The notes beneath the pieces are model-generated. The model was given only the letters and a program-made list of their open reading frames with translations, searched no databases and was not told the origin of the DNA. Positions 7,398-15,674 of a DNA stretch of 64,000 nucleotides are shown piece after piece; the stretch's first letter is position 1, and the number at the start of each line of letters is the position of its first letter. This DNA is from JAZKDW01 sp040387375. Its GTDB lineage: Bacteria; Pseudomonadota; Gammaproteobacteria; Burkholderiales; Burkholderiaceae_D. Location: assembly GCA_040387375.1 (NCBI GenBank), contig JAZKDW010000015.1:124001-188000 (forward strand). Direction: 5' to 3'. A program made the translations under genes and the position numbers.

Positions 7398-8860
7398 ACC
7401 CACCCGATCGTACGCCGGTCCTGGTTGGCATCGGCACGGCCACCCGGCGCGAACAGAAATTCGAGGATGCGCTGGAACCGATGGACCTGATGCTGGAAGC
7501 CGTTGCCGCCGCCGGCCGCGACAGCGGATCGGCGGCAACGCTGCCGGGCGCCCAGTACATCGCCGTGCCGCGCGGCCGCTGGACCTACAGCAACCCGGCG
7601 GGAGAGATCGCTCGCAAGGTCGGCGCCGGGCAGGCAACCACCGTGCTCACCAGCGTCGGCGTGCTGCAGCAGACGCTGATCGGCGAGGCCTGCGCGCGGA
7701 TCGCGCGCGGCGAAGCGCACACCACGCTGATCGCGGGCGCGGATACGGGCTACCGGCTGCTGCGCGCGCAGATCGCGGGCCAGAAAGCCGGCGAGCGGGA
7801 GCAGGGCGACGCGCCGGATATATTCATGGCGCCCAAGGACGAGCTGCGCCACGCGGTCGAGAAGCGTGTTGGTCTGCAGATGCCGGTTGGCCTGTACGCG
7901 ATCATGGAAAGCGCTTTGCGCGCCAGACACGGCTGGTCGGTCGCGCACCACCGCGACCGGCTGGCCGAACTCGGTGAACGTTTCAGCCGTATCGCGGCCG
8001 CCAATCCGCATGCGTGGCAGCGCAATGCGGTCGACGCCGCGACGATCCGCAACGCGTCCGACCACAATCCGATGCAGGCGTTTCCGTATACCCGTTCGCA
8101 CTGCTCGACATGGAACGTGGACCAGGCGGGGGCGCTGCTGTTCTGTTCCGCGGCGCGCGCCGAACAGCTGGGGATCCCGCGTTCGCGCTGGGTGTTTCCG
8201 GTGGCGAGCACGGAATCGAACCACATGGTGGCGGTGTCGGCACGCGAAGACCTCGCTGCCTGTCACGGCGCCCGGATCGCGGGCCAGGCCGCGCTCGACG
8301 CTGGCGGCTTTGCGGCCGAAGACATCGACCTGGTGGATCTCTACAGCTGCTTTCCAATCGCGGTCCAGGCTTATGCGTCGGCCCTCGGCTTCCCGCTGAC
8401 GCGAGAACTGACAGTGACCGGCGGCATGCCGTTCGCCGGCGGCCCCTACAACAACTATATGTTCCAGGCCACCTGCCGCGCCGCCGAACTGCTGCGCGAG
8501 GGCAAGGGACGCACGGCGCTCGTGTCCTGCGTGTCCGGTGTGCTGACCAAGCAGGCATTCGGCCTGTGGTCCGTCGATCCGGCGCCGCAAGGTTTTGTCC
8601 ACGCCGACCTCACTGACGCCGTCGCGCGCGAAGTGCGCGAGCTTGAGGTGCTCGACGAGTTCACGGGCGAAGCGAAGATCGCCGGCTACACCGTACTGCA
8701 CGGCCGCGGACAACAGCCGCGCGGCATCGCCCTCGTCGATACGCCGCAGGGACAGCGCGCAATGACCACCACCGAAGACCCGGTGCTGATCGCGCAGATG
8801 CAGGAGGAAGAATTCGTCGGCCGACGCGTAAAAATCCAACAGAACAGGTTAATGCCATGA
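7394..8860 (+). CDS. Thiolase-like acetyl-CoA acetyltransferase (TLP1/SCP2-type)
   Basis: This 488-residue protein has the thiolase fold with the late motifs DLYSCFPIAV and TVTGGMPFAGGPYNNY and a C-terminal extension like that of type-1 thiolase-like proteins. The ATG at 7394 overlaps the ligase stop (ATGA), implying translational coupling; the frame is open further upstream only within the ligase. The segment where classical thiolases carry the nucleophilic cysteine reads TSVGVLQQTLIGEA, with no obvious cysteine, so catalysis may differ from classical thiolysis. A close paralogue lies at 20059-21540. Confidence 0.85.
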   Translation: MNPPDRTPVLVGIGTATRREQKFEDALEPMDLMLEAVAAAGRDSGSAATLPGAQYIAVPRGRWTYSNPAGEIARKVGAGQATTVLTSVGVLQQTLIGEACARIARGEAHTTLIAGADTGYRLLRAQIAGQKAGEREQGDAPDIFMAPKDELRHAVEKRVGLQMPVGLYAIMESALRARHGWSVAHHRDRLAELGERFSRIAAANPHAWQRNAVDAATIRNASDHNPMQAFPYTRSHCSTWNVDQAGALLFCSAARAEQLGIPRSRWVFPVASTESNHMVAVSAREDLAACHGARIAGQAALDAGGFAAEDIDLVDLYSCFPIAVQAYASALGFPLTRELTVTGGMPFAGGPYNNYMFQATCRAAELLREGKGRTALVSCVSGVLTKQAFGLWSVDPAPQGFVHADLTDAVAREVRELEVLDEFTGEAKIAGYTVLHGRGQQPRGIALVDTPQGQRAMTTTEDPVLIAQMQEEEFVGRRVKIQQNRLMP

Positions 8861-9702
8861 ACGATGTTTCCAAAGAAAACCAGGTGGAGTTCGCCGAAGA
8901 CGTATGTGCGTTGCCGCTGGCGCGCCGGCTCGCCGCGATGCTGGACCGCGACCCCGCCAGCCTGCGTGAAGGTGATCCGCTGCCGCATGGATGGCATGTG
9001 ATGTTGTTCAACACACCCACCATGCAATCGCAACTGCGGCATGACGGCGCGGCTTATCTGGGCGTCACGCTGCCGGACATCGGCCTGCCGCGCCTGATGC
9101 TGGGCGGCCGCCAGAACCGCTTCGCGGGCGAGATTCCCATCGGTGCGCGTTTGCGGCGCGAGTCTCGGCAAGGCGAAGTGCAGCTGAAGGAAGGCCGCTC
9201 GGGGCGCTTTGCGCTGGTCAAGGTCGAACACCGGATCTTCGTCGAGGGCGCCAGTGAGGCAGTGCTGGTCGAGAACCAGGATTATGTGCTGCGCGCCGCA
9301 AGCGGAGCGACCGCGCCTGCGCCTTCGCTTGTGGTCACCGCGGCGGCGCCGCAGCCACCGGCGCCAGACGCCGTGCATACCATCGTGCCGGACGAGCAGC
9401 TGCTGTTTCGCTACTCCGCCATCACCGACAACCCGCACCGCATCCACTATGACCACGCGTACGCGACCGGCGTCGAGGGTTACCCCGCGCTGGTAGTCAA
9501 CGGCAGCATTCCGGCGATGTTCCTGCTGGAGCTGTTCCGCTCGACGGCCGGACGCGAGCCCGTCGTTTTCACTTCACGCAACGTGGCGCCGATGTTCTGC
9601 GGCCGGGCGCTGCGCCTGAACGTGCTGAATGAAGGCGCGTCATGGCGGCTGTGGGCGCAGGATGAACAGGGAACCACTACATTCGACGCCCGCGCCGAAT
9701 AG
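8857..9702 (+). CDS. Hot-dog acyl-CoA hydratase/dehydratase (mesaconyl-C4-CoA hydratase-like)
   Basis: This 281-residue protein resembles FAS1-type/HTD2-like double hot-dog hydratases, including 3-methylfumaryl- (mesaconyl-C4-) CoA hydratases. The C-terminal half has the catalytic segment SAITDNPHRIHYDHAYA. It would hydrate or dehydrate an enoyl/hydroxyacyl-CoA. The start overlaps the thiolase-like stop by ATGA, so the three genes ligase, thiolase-like and hydratase appear coupled. The family name is a fit by eye; the true substrate could be another branched or dicarboxylic CoA ester. Confidence 0.75.
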   Translation: MNDVSKENQVEFAEDVCALPLARRLAAMLDRDPASLREGDPLPHGWHVMLFNTPTMQSQLRHDGAAYLGVTLPDIGLPRLMLGGRQNRFAGEIPIGARLRRESRQGEVQLKEGRSGRFALVKVEHRIFVEGASEAVLVENQDYVLRAASGATAPAPSLVVTAAAPQPPAPDAVHTIVPDEQLLFRYSAITDNPHRIHYDHAYATGVEGYPALVVNGSIPAMFLLELFRSTAGREPVVFTSRNVAPMFCGRALRLNVLNEGASWRLWAQDEQGTTTFDARAE

Positions 9703-9751
9703 CACCCATAAAAATTAGAAAAACCTTTACAACATCCTCAGGAGACAAGCC

Positions 9752-10759
9752 ATGATTACATCCATCACGACCTTTCTACAAGCCCTGCGTATCGGCCGGC
9801 GCCTTGCCGGCGCTGCGCTGTTCGCCGCGGCCGCGCTGTGCGCGCTGCCGTCGCAGGCGCAGGCAAGCTTTCCGAACAAACCGATCCGCATGATCGTCGC
9901 GGTGGGCGCCGGCGGCGCAACCGATACGCTGGCGCGCCGTCTGGCGGACCGGCTCTCGAAGTCGCTGGGAACCCCGGTCACCGTGGAGAACCAGCCCGGC
10001 GGCAGCGGCGTCATCGCCGCCCAGACGGTGGCCCGCGCAGCGCCGGATGGCCATACGATCCTGATCGGCACCAACACCACGCATGCGGGCAATGCCAGCT
10101 TCCTGAAAAATCTGCCTTATGACCCCATCAACGACTTCGAACCGATCTCGCGCCTGGGCATCGCGGCGATGGTACTGGGTGTCAACAACTCGATACCGGC
10201 GACCAACGCGCAGGAGTTCATCGCCTATGCCAAGGCAAATCCCGGCAAGCTCGCTTTCGGCAGCGGAGCGGGCTCGGCGCGGCTGGCTTCCGAGATGTTC
10301 AAGGCCAAGACCGGCACCGACATCCTGAGCGTGCCTTACAAGTCGAACGCGCAGGCGCTCACCGACTTGCGCGGCGGTCAGGTCCAGATGCTGATGGGCG
10401 ACATCGCGCTGATGCTGCCGCACATCCGCTCCGGCGCCGTGAAGGGGCTGGGCGTGACCAGCGCGCGCCGTTCGGCGACCATGCCGGACATGCCGACGCT
10501 GCAGGAAGCAGGCATCGCGGGATATGAACTGGTGGGCTTCATCGCGGCCTTCGCGCCCGCGAAGACACCGGCGCCGATCGTGCGCCGCCTGAATGAAGAA
10601 ATGGTGCGCATCCTGCGCGACAAGGAATTCTCCGACAACATGACCGCAGCCGGCGTCGATGCCGCGCCGACCACCCCCGAGCAATTGCGCGAGTGGGTCA
10701 TTTCCGAGACCGCCAAATGGCGTGAACTCGCCCGCGGCGCCGGGATCCAGCCTGAGTAA
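9752..10759 (+). CDS. Bug/TctC-type tripartite tricarboxylate transporter substrate-binding protein
   Basis: This 335-residue periplasmic binding protein has a signal peptide ending near residue 39 (LCALPSQAQA before SFPNKPIRMIV), then the Bug signature FPNKPIRMIV and the GGxTDTLARR helix. Bug proteins bind carboxylates in the periplasm and usually feed TctAB permeases, but no tctA or tctB is present in the window. An AGGAG Shine-Dalgarno lies 8 nt before the ATG. Its stop overlaps the next start by 1 nt. It probably captures the acid that the ligase activates (inference from context). Confidence 0.92.
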   Translation: MITSITTFLQALRIGRRLAGAALFAAAALCALPSQAQASFPNKPIRMIVAVGAGGATDTLARRLADRLSKSLGTPVTVENQPGGSGVIAAQTVARAAPDGHTILIGTNTTHAGNASFLKNLPYDPINDFEPISRLGIAAMVLGVNNSIPATNAQEFIAYAKANPGKLAFGSGAGSARLASEMFKAKTGTDILSVPYKSNAQALTDLRGGQVQMLMGDIALMLPHIRSGAVKGLGVTSARRSATMPDMPTLQEAGIAGYELVGFIAAFAPAKTPAPIVRRLNEEMVRILRDKEFSDNMTAAGVDAAPTTPEQLREWVISETAKWRELARGAGIQPE

Positions 10760-13137
10760 TGGACACGATGAAAAAAGAATCACAGCAAGCCGGCGGCGTA
10801 CGCGTTGTCGAATACGCCGGCAGCGGCATCGCCGCGGCCTATGCGGGCTGGCTGCTGGCGCGCCTGGGTGCGCACGTGACGCGGCTGGAGTCGCCGCTCG
10901 CGGGCGCGAGCCGGCGCGACAGTCCGGTGCAGCTCGCGCTCGAAGTGCTGGCCGACGGCAAGAGCACCGCCTCCTGTCCGGCCACGGCAGCCGAGTTCGA
11001 TGCCCTGCTCGCCGATTGCGACATCCTGTTGTGCGATACGCCGCAAGCGCTCGAGGCCCTGGCCGGACCAGTGCAATCGCTTGAGGCCAGACTGCCGTGG
11101 CTGGTCATCGGCATCGCGACGACGTTCGGAATGGAAGGCCCTTATGCCGGCCTGGCCGGCACCAGCCTCGACGCCCAGGCGCTGAGCGCGGTCGCATGGT
11201 CGCTGGGCGAACCGGGCCGGGCGCCGCTGTCGCTGCCGCCCGGCATCGTCGAGCACCAGTCCGGCGCGCTGCTGGCATCCGGCTGCCTGCTGGCCCTGGC
11301 CGTGCGCGACGAACGCGGCAGCGGCCGTGTGGTCGATATCGCGCTGGCGGATGTGCTCGCCAGTTACGTCGCCGGCAATTGCCGCGTCTACATTCACCAC
11401 GGCTTGCAATGGCAGCGCAGCGGCCGCCGCGCTTCCGGCTCATGCGGCGCCTATCCCTACATGCTCTTGCCGTGCAAGGACGGCGAAGTCTGCGTGTGCG
11501 GCCGCACGCGCGACGAGTGGAACCGCCTGGTGGCCGTGATGGGCAGCCCGGACTGGGCGGCGCAACCGCGCTACCAGGACCTGCGCGCCATGGGCACGAA
11601 GTATCCCGACGAAGTCGACCAGCTCGTGATGCCGTGGTTCGCGCAGCACACCAAGGCGGAACTGGAAGCGGTCGCGCTGAAGAACAACCTGATCGTCTCG
11701 CCGATACGCAATTTCGATGAAGTGCTGCAGACGCAGCACTTCACGCAGAGCGGCTTTTTTGTCGAAGGCCGCGCGGCGGGCAAACGCGTGACCGTGCCTG
11801 CGCTGCCGTTCCGTGTCCTTGAATCGCGCTCGGATTCGGCGCCCAACATTGCGTCAGGCCTGCTGCGCGCGGCGCCGCCCTTGCCCGGCAAGAAGCCGCT
11901 GGGCAGCGCGTCGAAACCGCTGGCCGGACTGCGGGTGCTGGACTTCGGCTGGGTCTGGTCGGCGCCCTGGGTCGGCACCATCCTCGGCGAACTCGGCGCG
12001 CAAGTGATCAAGGTCGAGCATGCGCTGCGCCCGGACAACCTGCGCCTGGCGGGCCGCGTGATCCGCGACGGCAAGGTAGTGGAAGGGCCGTCGAAGGAAA
12101 TGTCGCCGATGTACCACCAGATCAACCACGGCAAGCTGGGCATCACGCTCAATGCCAAGGAGCCGCGCGCGGTCGAACTGCTCAAGCAGCTGGTGGCGAT
12201 GAGCGATATCGTGGTGGAAAACATGTCGCCCGGATCAATGGAACGTTCGCACCTCGGCTACGATGAACTGCGGGCGGTGAACCCGCGCATCGTGATGCTG
12301 GCGATGTCGGCCGCCGGCCAGTTCGGCGCCCTTTCGAACATGCGCGCCTATGCGCCGACGATGTCGAGTTTCATCGGCATGGAAGCGCTGGTCGGTTATC
12401 CCGGAGAAGCGCCGATCGGCGCCCTCAATTTCGGGCTTGGCGACCCGAATGCATCGGCGCACGCGCTGGTGGCGGTGTTCGCCGCGCTGCGGCGCGCGCG
12501 CTCGACCGGTGAAGGATCCTACATCGACCTGTCCCAGATCGAGTCGCTGCTTGGCACGCTGCGCCCGTACCTGATCGAGTCGCAAGTGCAGGGCCGCCAG
12601 ACGCCGACGATGGGCAACCGGCATCCGGACATGGCGCCGCACGGCATCTATCCGGCCGCCGGAGACGATGCGTGGCTGACACTGGCGGTGGCGGACGACG
12701 CCCAGTGGCAAAGCCTGAAGCGGCTCACAGCCGGCGCGTCATGGGCACAGGACACGCGCTTCCGGACACTTGACGGCCGGCTCGCTCATGGCGCCGAACT
12801 CGATGCCGCCATCGCCGGCTGGAGCGTCATCCAGCCGCGCGATGCGCTCGTCGCCCGCTTGCGCGAGGCCGGCATTGCCTCTTCACCGGTGCTGTCGGTC
12901 GAGGAACAGTGGCAAGACCCGCACTTCGCGGCGCGCGAGATCAAGCAGATTGTCGACATTCCCGTCTACGGCAAGGAAGACATGTTCAAGGCGCCCTGGC
13001 GCTTCTCGGATTTCGCACCGGAAATCACCCGCTGCGGACCGTCGCTGGGCCAGCACAACGACCACGTCTTCACCGAGTTGCTGGGCTTGTCGCCGCAGGA
13101 GATCGCGGACCTGAAACAAAGCGGCGTCATCGCCTGA
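10759..13137 (+). CDS. Fused double-domain CaiB/BaiF (family III) CoA-transferase
   Basis: This 792-residue protein is about twice the normal family length of 400. The N-terminal copy (about 10-370) starts VRVVEYAGSGIAAAYAGWLL and the C-terminal copy (about 385-790) starts LAGLRVLDFGWVWSAPW; each has the family start, and the second keeps the aspartate-containing GDPNASAHALVAVFAAL segment and YIDLSQIESL. Family III enzymes move CoA between acyl groups. The fusion mimics a heterodimer in which one half may be catalytic. ATG 10759 overlaps the Bug stop; ATG 10768 is an alternative. Confidence 0.88.
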   Translation: MDTMKKESQQAGGVRVVEYAGSGIAAAYAGWLLARLGAHVTRLESPLAGASRRDSPVQLALEVLADGKSTASCPATAAEFDALLADCDILLCDTPQALEALAGPVQSLEARLPWLVIGIATTFGMEGPYAGLAGTSLDAQALSAVAWSLGEPGRAPLSLPPGIVEHQSGALLASGCLLALAVRDERGSGRVVDIALADVLASYVAGNCRVYIHHGLQWQRSGRRASGSCGAYPYMLLPCKDGEVCVCGRTRDEWNRLVAVMGSPDWAAQPRYQDLRAMGTKYPDEVDQLVMPWFAQHTKAELEAVALKNNLIVSPIRNFDEVLQTQHFTQSGFFVEGRAAGKRVTVPALPFRVLESRSDSAPNIASGLLRAAPPLPGKKPLGSASKPLAGLRVLDFGWVWSAPWVGTILGELGAQVIKVEHALRPDNLRLAGRVIRDGKVVEGPSKEMSPMYHQINHGKLGITLNAKEPRAVELLKQLVAMSDIVVENMSPGSMERSHLGYDELRAVNPRIVMLAMSAAGQFGALSNMRAYAPTMSSFIGMEALVGYPGEAPIGALNFGLGDPNASAHALVAVFAALRRARSTGEGSYIDLSQIESLLGTLRPYLIESQVQGRQTPTMGNRHPDMAPHGIYPAAGDDAWLTLAVADDAQWQSLKRLTAGASWAQDTRFRTLDGRLAHGAELDAAIAGWSVIQPRDALVARLREAGIASSPVLSVEEQWQDPHFAAREIKQIVDIPVYGKEDMFKAPWRFSDFAPEITRCGPSLGQHNDHVFTELLGLSPQEIADLKQSGVIA

Positions 13138-13165
13138 ACCTTAACCGCGGAGCATACCCATTCCC

Positions 13166-14311
13166 ATGAACGATCAAACCAAGCAACCCGCCTCGCAGGA
13201 ACCGGCCCTTTGGGAAGGCGCGCTCGAAGAAGCGCGCAGCCTGATCGGCGTCGACCTGCGCCGCACCGGCCAGACCTGGAACACCGAAGCGGCGCCCGAC
13301 AGCGTGCGCCATTTCTGCTGGGGCTTGGGCGACGAGAACCCGCTCTTCTGCGACCCCGCCCACGGCGCGGCAAGCAAATGGAAATCCGCGCTGGCGCCCG
13401 GCTGCTTCCTCTACACCATCGACACCACGGTGGTGGCGCCCAAGCTGCGTGGCATCCAGTGGCTGTATGGCGGCACCGACTGGGAATGGTACAAGCCGAT
13501 CCGCCACCGCGACAGCTTCACGGTGCGCGCCCGCCTGCTCGACGCAGTCGAAAAGCAGGGCGGCAAAGCGAAGAGCTTCATCATCCAGACCGGGGAAGTG
13601 CTGTACACCAACCAGCATGGCGAACTGGTCTGCCGCGCGCTCGGCAGCACCGCGCGCACGCCGCGCGCCAAAGCGAAGGACGGCCTGAAGTACGAGCCGC
13701 GCGACACGCATCGCTACACGGCAGAGGAACTCGAACACATCGCGCATGCGATCGAAACCGAGGAACTGCGCGGCGCCACCGCCCGCTTCTGGGAAGACGT
13801 CGACGTCGGCAGTTTCGTGCAGCCGATGCTCAAGGGCCCGCTCAACATCACCGACATGATCTGCTGGTACTCGGGCGGCGGCCACAGCTACCAGTCGCAC
13901 CGCCGCGCGACGATGTACCGCAAGCGTCATCCGGCCGACGCCTATGTCGATCCCAAGACCGGCGCCCAGGACAGCCCGGCGCGCGGCCACGCTGAACAGA
14001 AGATGGCGCGTGATGTCGGCATGCCCGGCGGTTATGACGTCGGACCGCAGCGCATCTCGTGGGTCGGTCAGCTGATGACCAACTGGATGGGCGACGACGG
14101 TTTCCTGCGCCGGCTCAACGTTTCGGTCAGGCGCCCGAACATCTTCGGCGACGTGTCATGGTGCCGCGCGGAAATCGTCGACAAGCGCATCGAGGAAGGC
14201 GCAAACCTGGTCGACCTCGAGGTGTTCGTCGAGAACCAGCTGGGCGAAGTCACCGCCAAGGGCACGGCGGTGGTCGAGCTTCCCGCACGCGGCATCGCGG
14301 CATCGCGCTGA
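13166..14311 (+). CDS. MaoC/FAS1-like dehydratase domain protein
   Basis: This 381-residue protein has an N-terminal FAS1-type hot-dog dehydratase domain (SVRHFCWGLGDENPLFCDP, about residues 46-65) and a C-terminal second hot-dog half. Such proteins hydrate or dehydrate CoA thioesters. It follows the CoA-transferase by 28 nt and is the last gene of the GntR-headed operon, convergent with the acyl-CoA dehydrogenase. It is unlike the 8857-9702 hydratase in length and sequence, so the two probably act on different intermediates. Confidence 0.8.
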   Translation: MNDQTKQPASQEPALWEGALEEARSLIGVDLRRTGQTWNTEAAPDSVRHFCWGLGDENPLFCDPAHGAASKWKSALAPGCFLYTIDTTVVAPKLRGIQWLYGGTDWEWYKPIRHRDSFTVRARLLDAVEKQGGKAKSFIIQTGEVLYTNQHGELVCRALGSTARTPRAKAKDGLKYEPRDTHRYTAEELEHIAHAIETEELRGATARFWEDVDVGSFVQPMLKGPLNITDMICWYSGGGHSYQSHRRATMYRKRHPADAYVDPKTGAQDSPARGHAEQKMARDVGMPGGYDVGPQRISWVGQLMTNWMGDDGFLRRLNVSVRRPNIFGDVSWCRAEIVDKRIEEGANLVDLEVFVENQLGEVTAKGTAVVELPARGIAASR

Positions 14312-14427
14312 GCCATGCCGCTTCTCAGCCAGTCATCGAGTGTGCCCAAGCCGAGGAAGGACTGCAGGTCGTGTGCCTGCAGTTGCCGCACAAGGCGGCG
14401 GCGTATCGCTAGCAGCGCTGACTCTTA

Positions 14428-15630
14428 CTATTCGTACTTCGCCAGTTCGATTCTGCCGATCTGGTTCCGATGCACCTCGTCCGGCCCATCCGCAAGACGC
14501 AGCAAACGCGCCGTAGCATAAGCCGAGGCGAGGCCGACATCGTTGTTGGTGCCGCCGCCGCCATATGCCTGCATCGCCCAGTCGATCACCTTGCACGCCA
14601 TGTTCGGCGCCGCCACCTTGATCATCGCGATCTCGGCTCTCGCCACTTTATTGCCGACGCGGTCCATCATGTGCGCAGCCTTGAGGGTGAGCAGACGCGA
14701 CTGCTCGATCATGATGCGCGACTCGGCGATACGCTCGACTGTCACACCCTGCTGTGAAATCTTCTTGCCGAAAGCGACACGCGACATGGTGCGCCTGCAC
14801 ATCAGTTCGAGCATGCGTTCGGCCAGTCCGACCAGCCGCATGCAATGGTGAATCCGGCCCGGCCCGAGCCGGCCCTGGGCGATTTCGAACCCGCGACCTT
14901 CGCCGAGAAGCATGTTGGACACCGGCACCCGCACATTGGTAAACGTGACTTCGGAGGCGCGGTCCGGCACACCATAAAATCCCATCACGGCGATCGGGCG
15001 GACCACCTTGACGCCGGGTGTGTCCATCGGAATCAGGATCATCGATTGCTGCTCATGCCGGTTCGGATTGTCCGGCGCCGTCTTGCCCATGAAAATGATG
15101 ATCTTGCAGCGCGGATCGGTGGCATTGGTCGTGTACCACTTGTGGCCGTTGATCACATATTCGTCACCGTCACGCACGATCAGCGATTCGATGTTGGTGG
15201 CGTCGCTCGATGCGACATGCGGTTCGGTCATCGCGAAGGCCGAGCGGATTTCGCCGGCCAGCAATGGCTTCAGCCAGCGCTCCTTGTGCTCGTCCGAACC
15301 ATAACGTTCGATGACTTCCATGTTGCCGGTGTCGGGCGCCGAACAGTTGAACACTTCCGGCGCCAGATGCGATCGCCCCATGATTTCGCACAAGGGTGCG
15401 TACTCGAAGTTGGTGAGTCCGGCGCCGTGTTCGGAGTGCGGCAGGAACAGGTTCCACAGACCCGCTTCGCGCGCCAGCGGTTTCAGCCGCTCCACGGTCG
15501 GGTAGACCTTCCACGGACCGAGCTCTTCGGCTTCCTGGTAAAACGCCTTCTCATTCGGATAGATGTGCTCTTCCATGAACACGTTCATGCGTTGCTGGAG
15601 ATCCTGCACCTTGGGGGAAAATTCGAACAT
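14428..15630 (-). CDS. Acyl-CoA dehydrogenase, ACAD10/11-like
   Basis: This 400-residue flavoenzyme of the acyl-CoA dehydrogenase superfamily has the FAD-binding FAMTEPHVASSDATN and the C-terminal YGGGGTNND and RLADGPDEVHRNQIGRIEL motifs. It lies directly after an APH-like kinase gene on the same transcript. In animal ACAD10 and ACAD11 these two domains are fused, and the pair acts on 4-hydroxyacyl-CoA via a 4-phospho intermediate; bacterial levulinate-type pathways use the same arrangement as separate genes. That role is inferred from the pairing. Confidence 0.88.
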   Translation of the reverse strand: MFEFSPKVQDLQQRMNVFMEEHIYPNEKAFYQEAEELGPWKVYPTVERLKPLAREAGLWNLFLPHSEHGAGLTNFEYAPLCEIMGRSHLAPEVFNCSAPDTGNMEVIERYGSDEHKERWLKPLLAGEIRSAFAMTEPHVASSDATNIESLIVRDGDEYVINGHKWYTTNATDPRCKIIIFMGKTAPDNPNRHEQQSMILIPMDTPGVKVVRPIAVMGFYGVPDRASEVTFTNVRVPVSNMLLGEGRGFEIAQGRLGPGRIHHCMRLVGLAERMLELMCRRTMSRVAFGKKISQQGVTVERIAESRIMIEQSRLLTLKAAHMMDRVGNKVARAEIAMIKVAAPNMACKVIDWAMQAYGGGGTNNDVGLASAYATARLLRLADGPDEVHRNQIGRIELAKYE

Positions 15631-15674
15631 GGGATGTAATCCTGTTTAATACAAACGATGAATAAGGCGGGAAA

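Noticed and set aside
7259..8839. Open frame of 526 codons on the minus strand
   Set aside because: Antisense shadow of the thiolase-like gene; Arg/His-rich translation without any domain.
14362..14382. CTGCAGG/CCTGCAG hairpin between the convergent dehydratase and acyl-CoA dehydrogenase genes as a terminator
   Set aside because: The stem is perfect but no U-tract follows on either strand, so terminator function is not supported.
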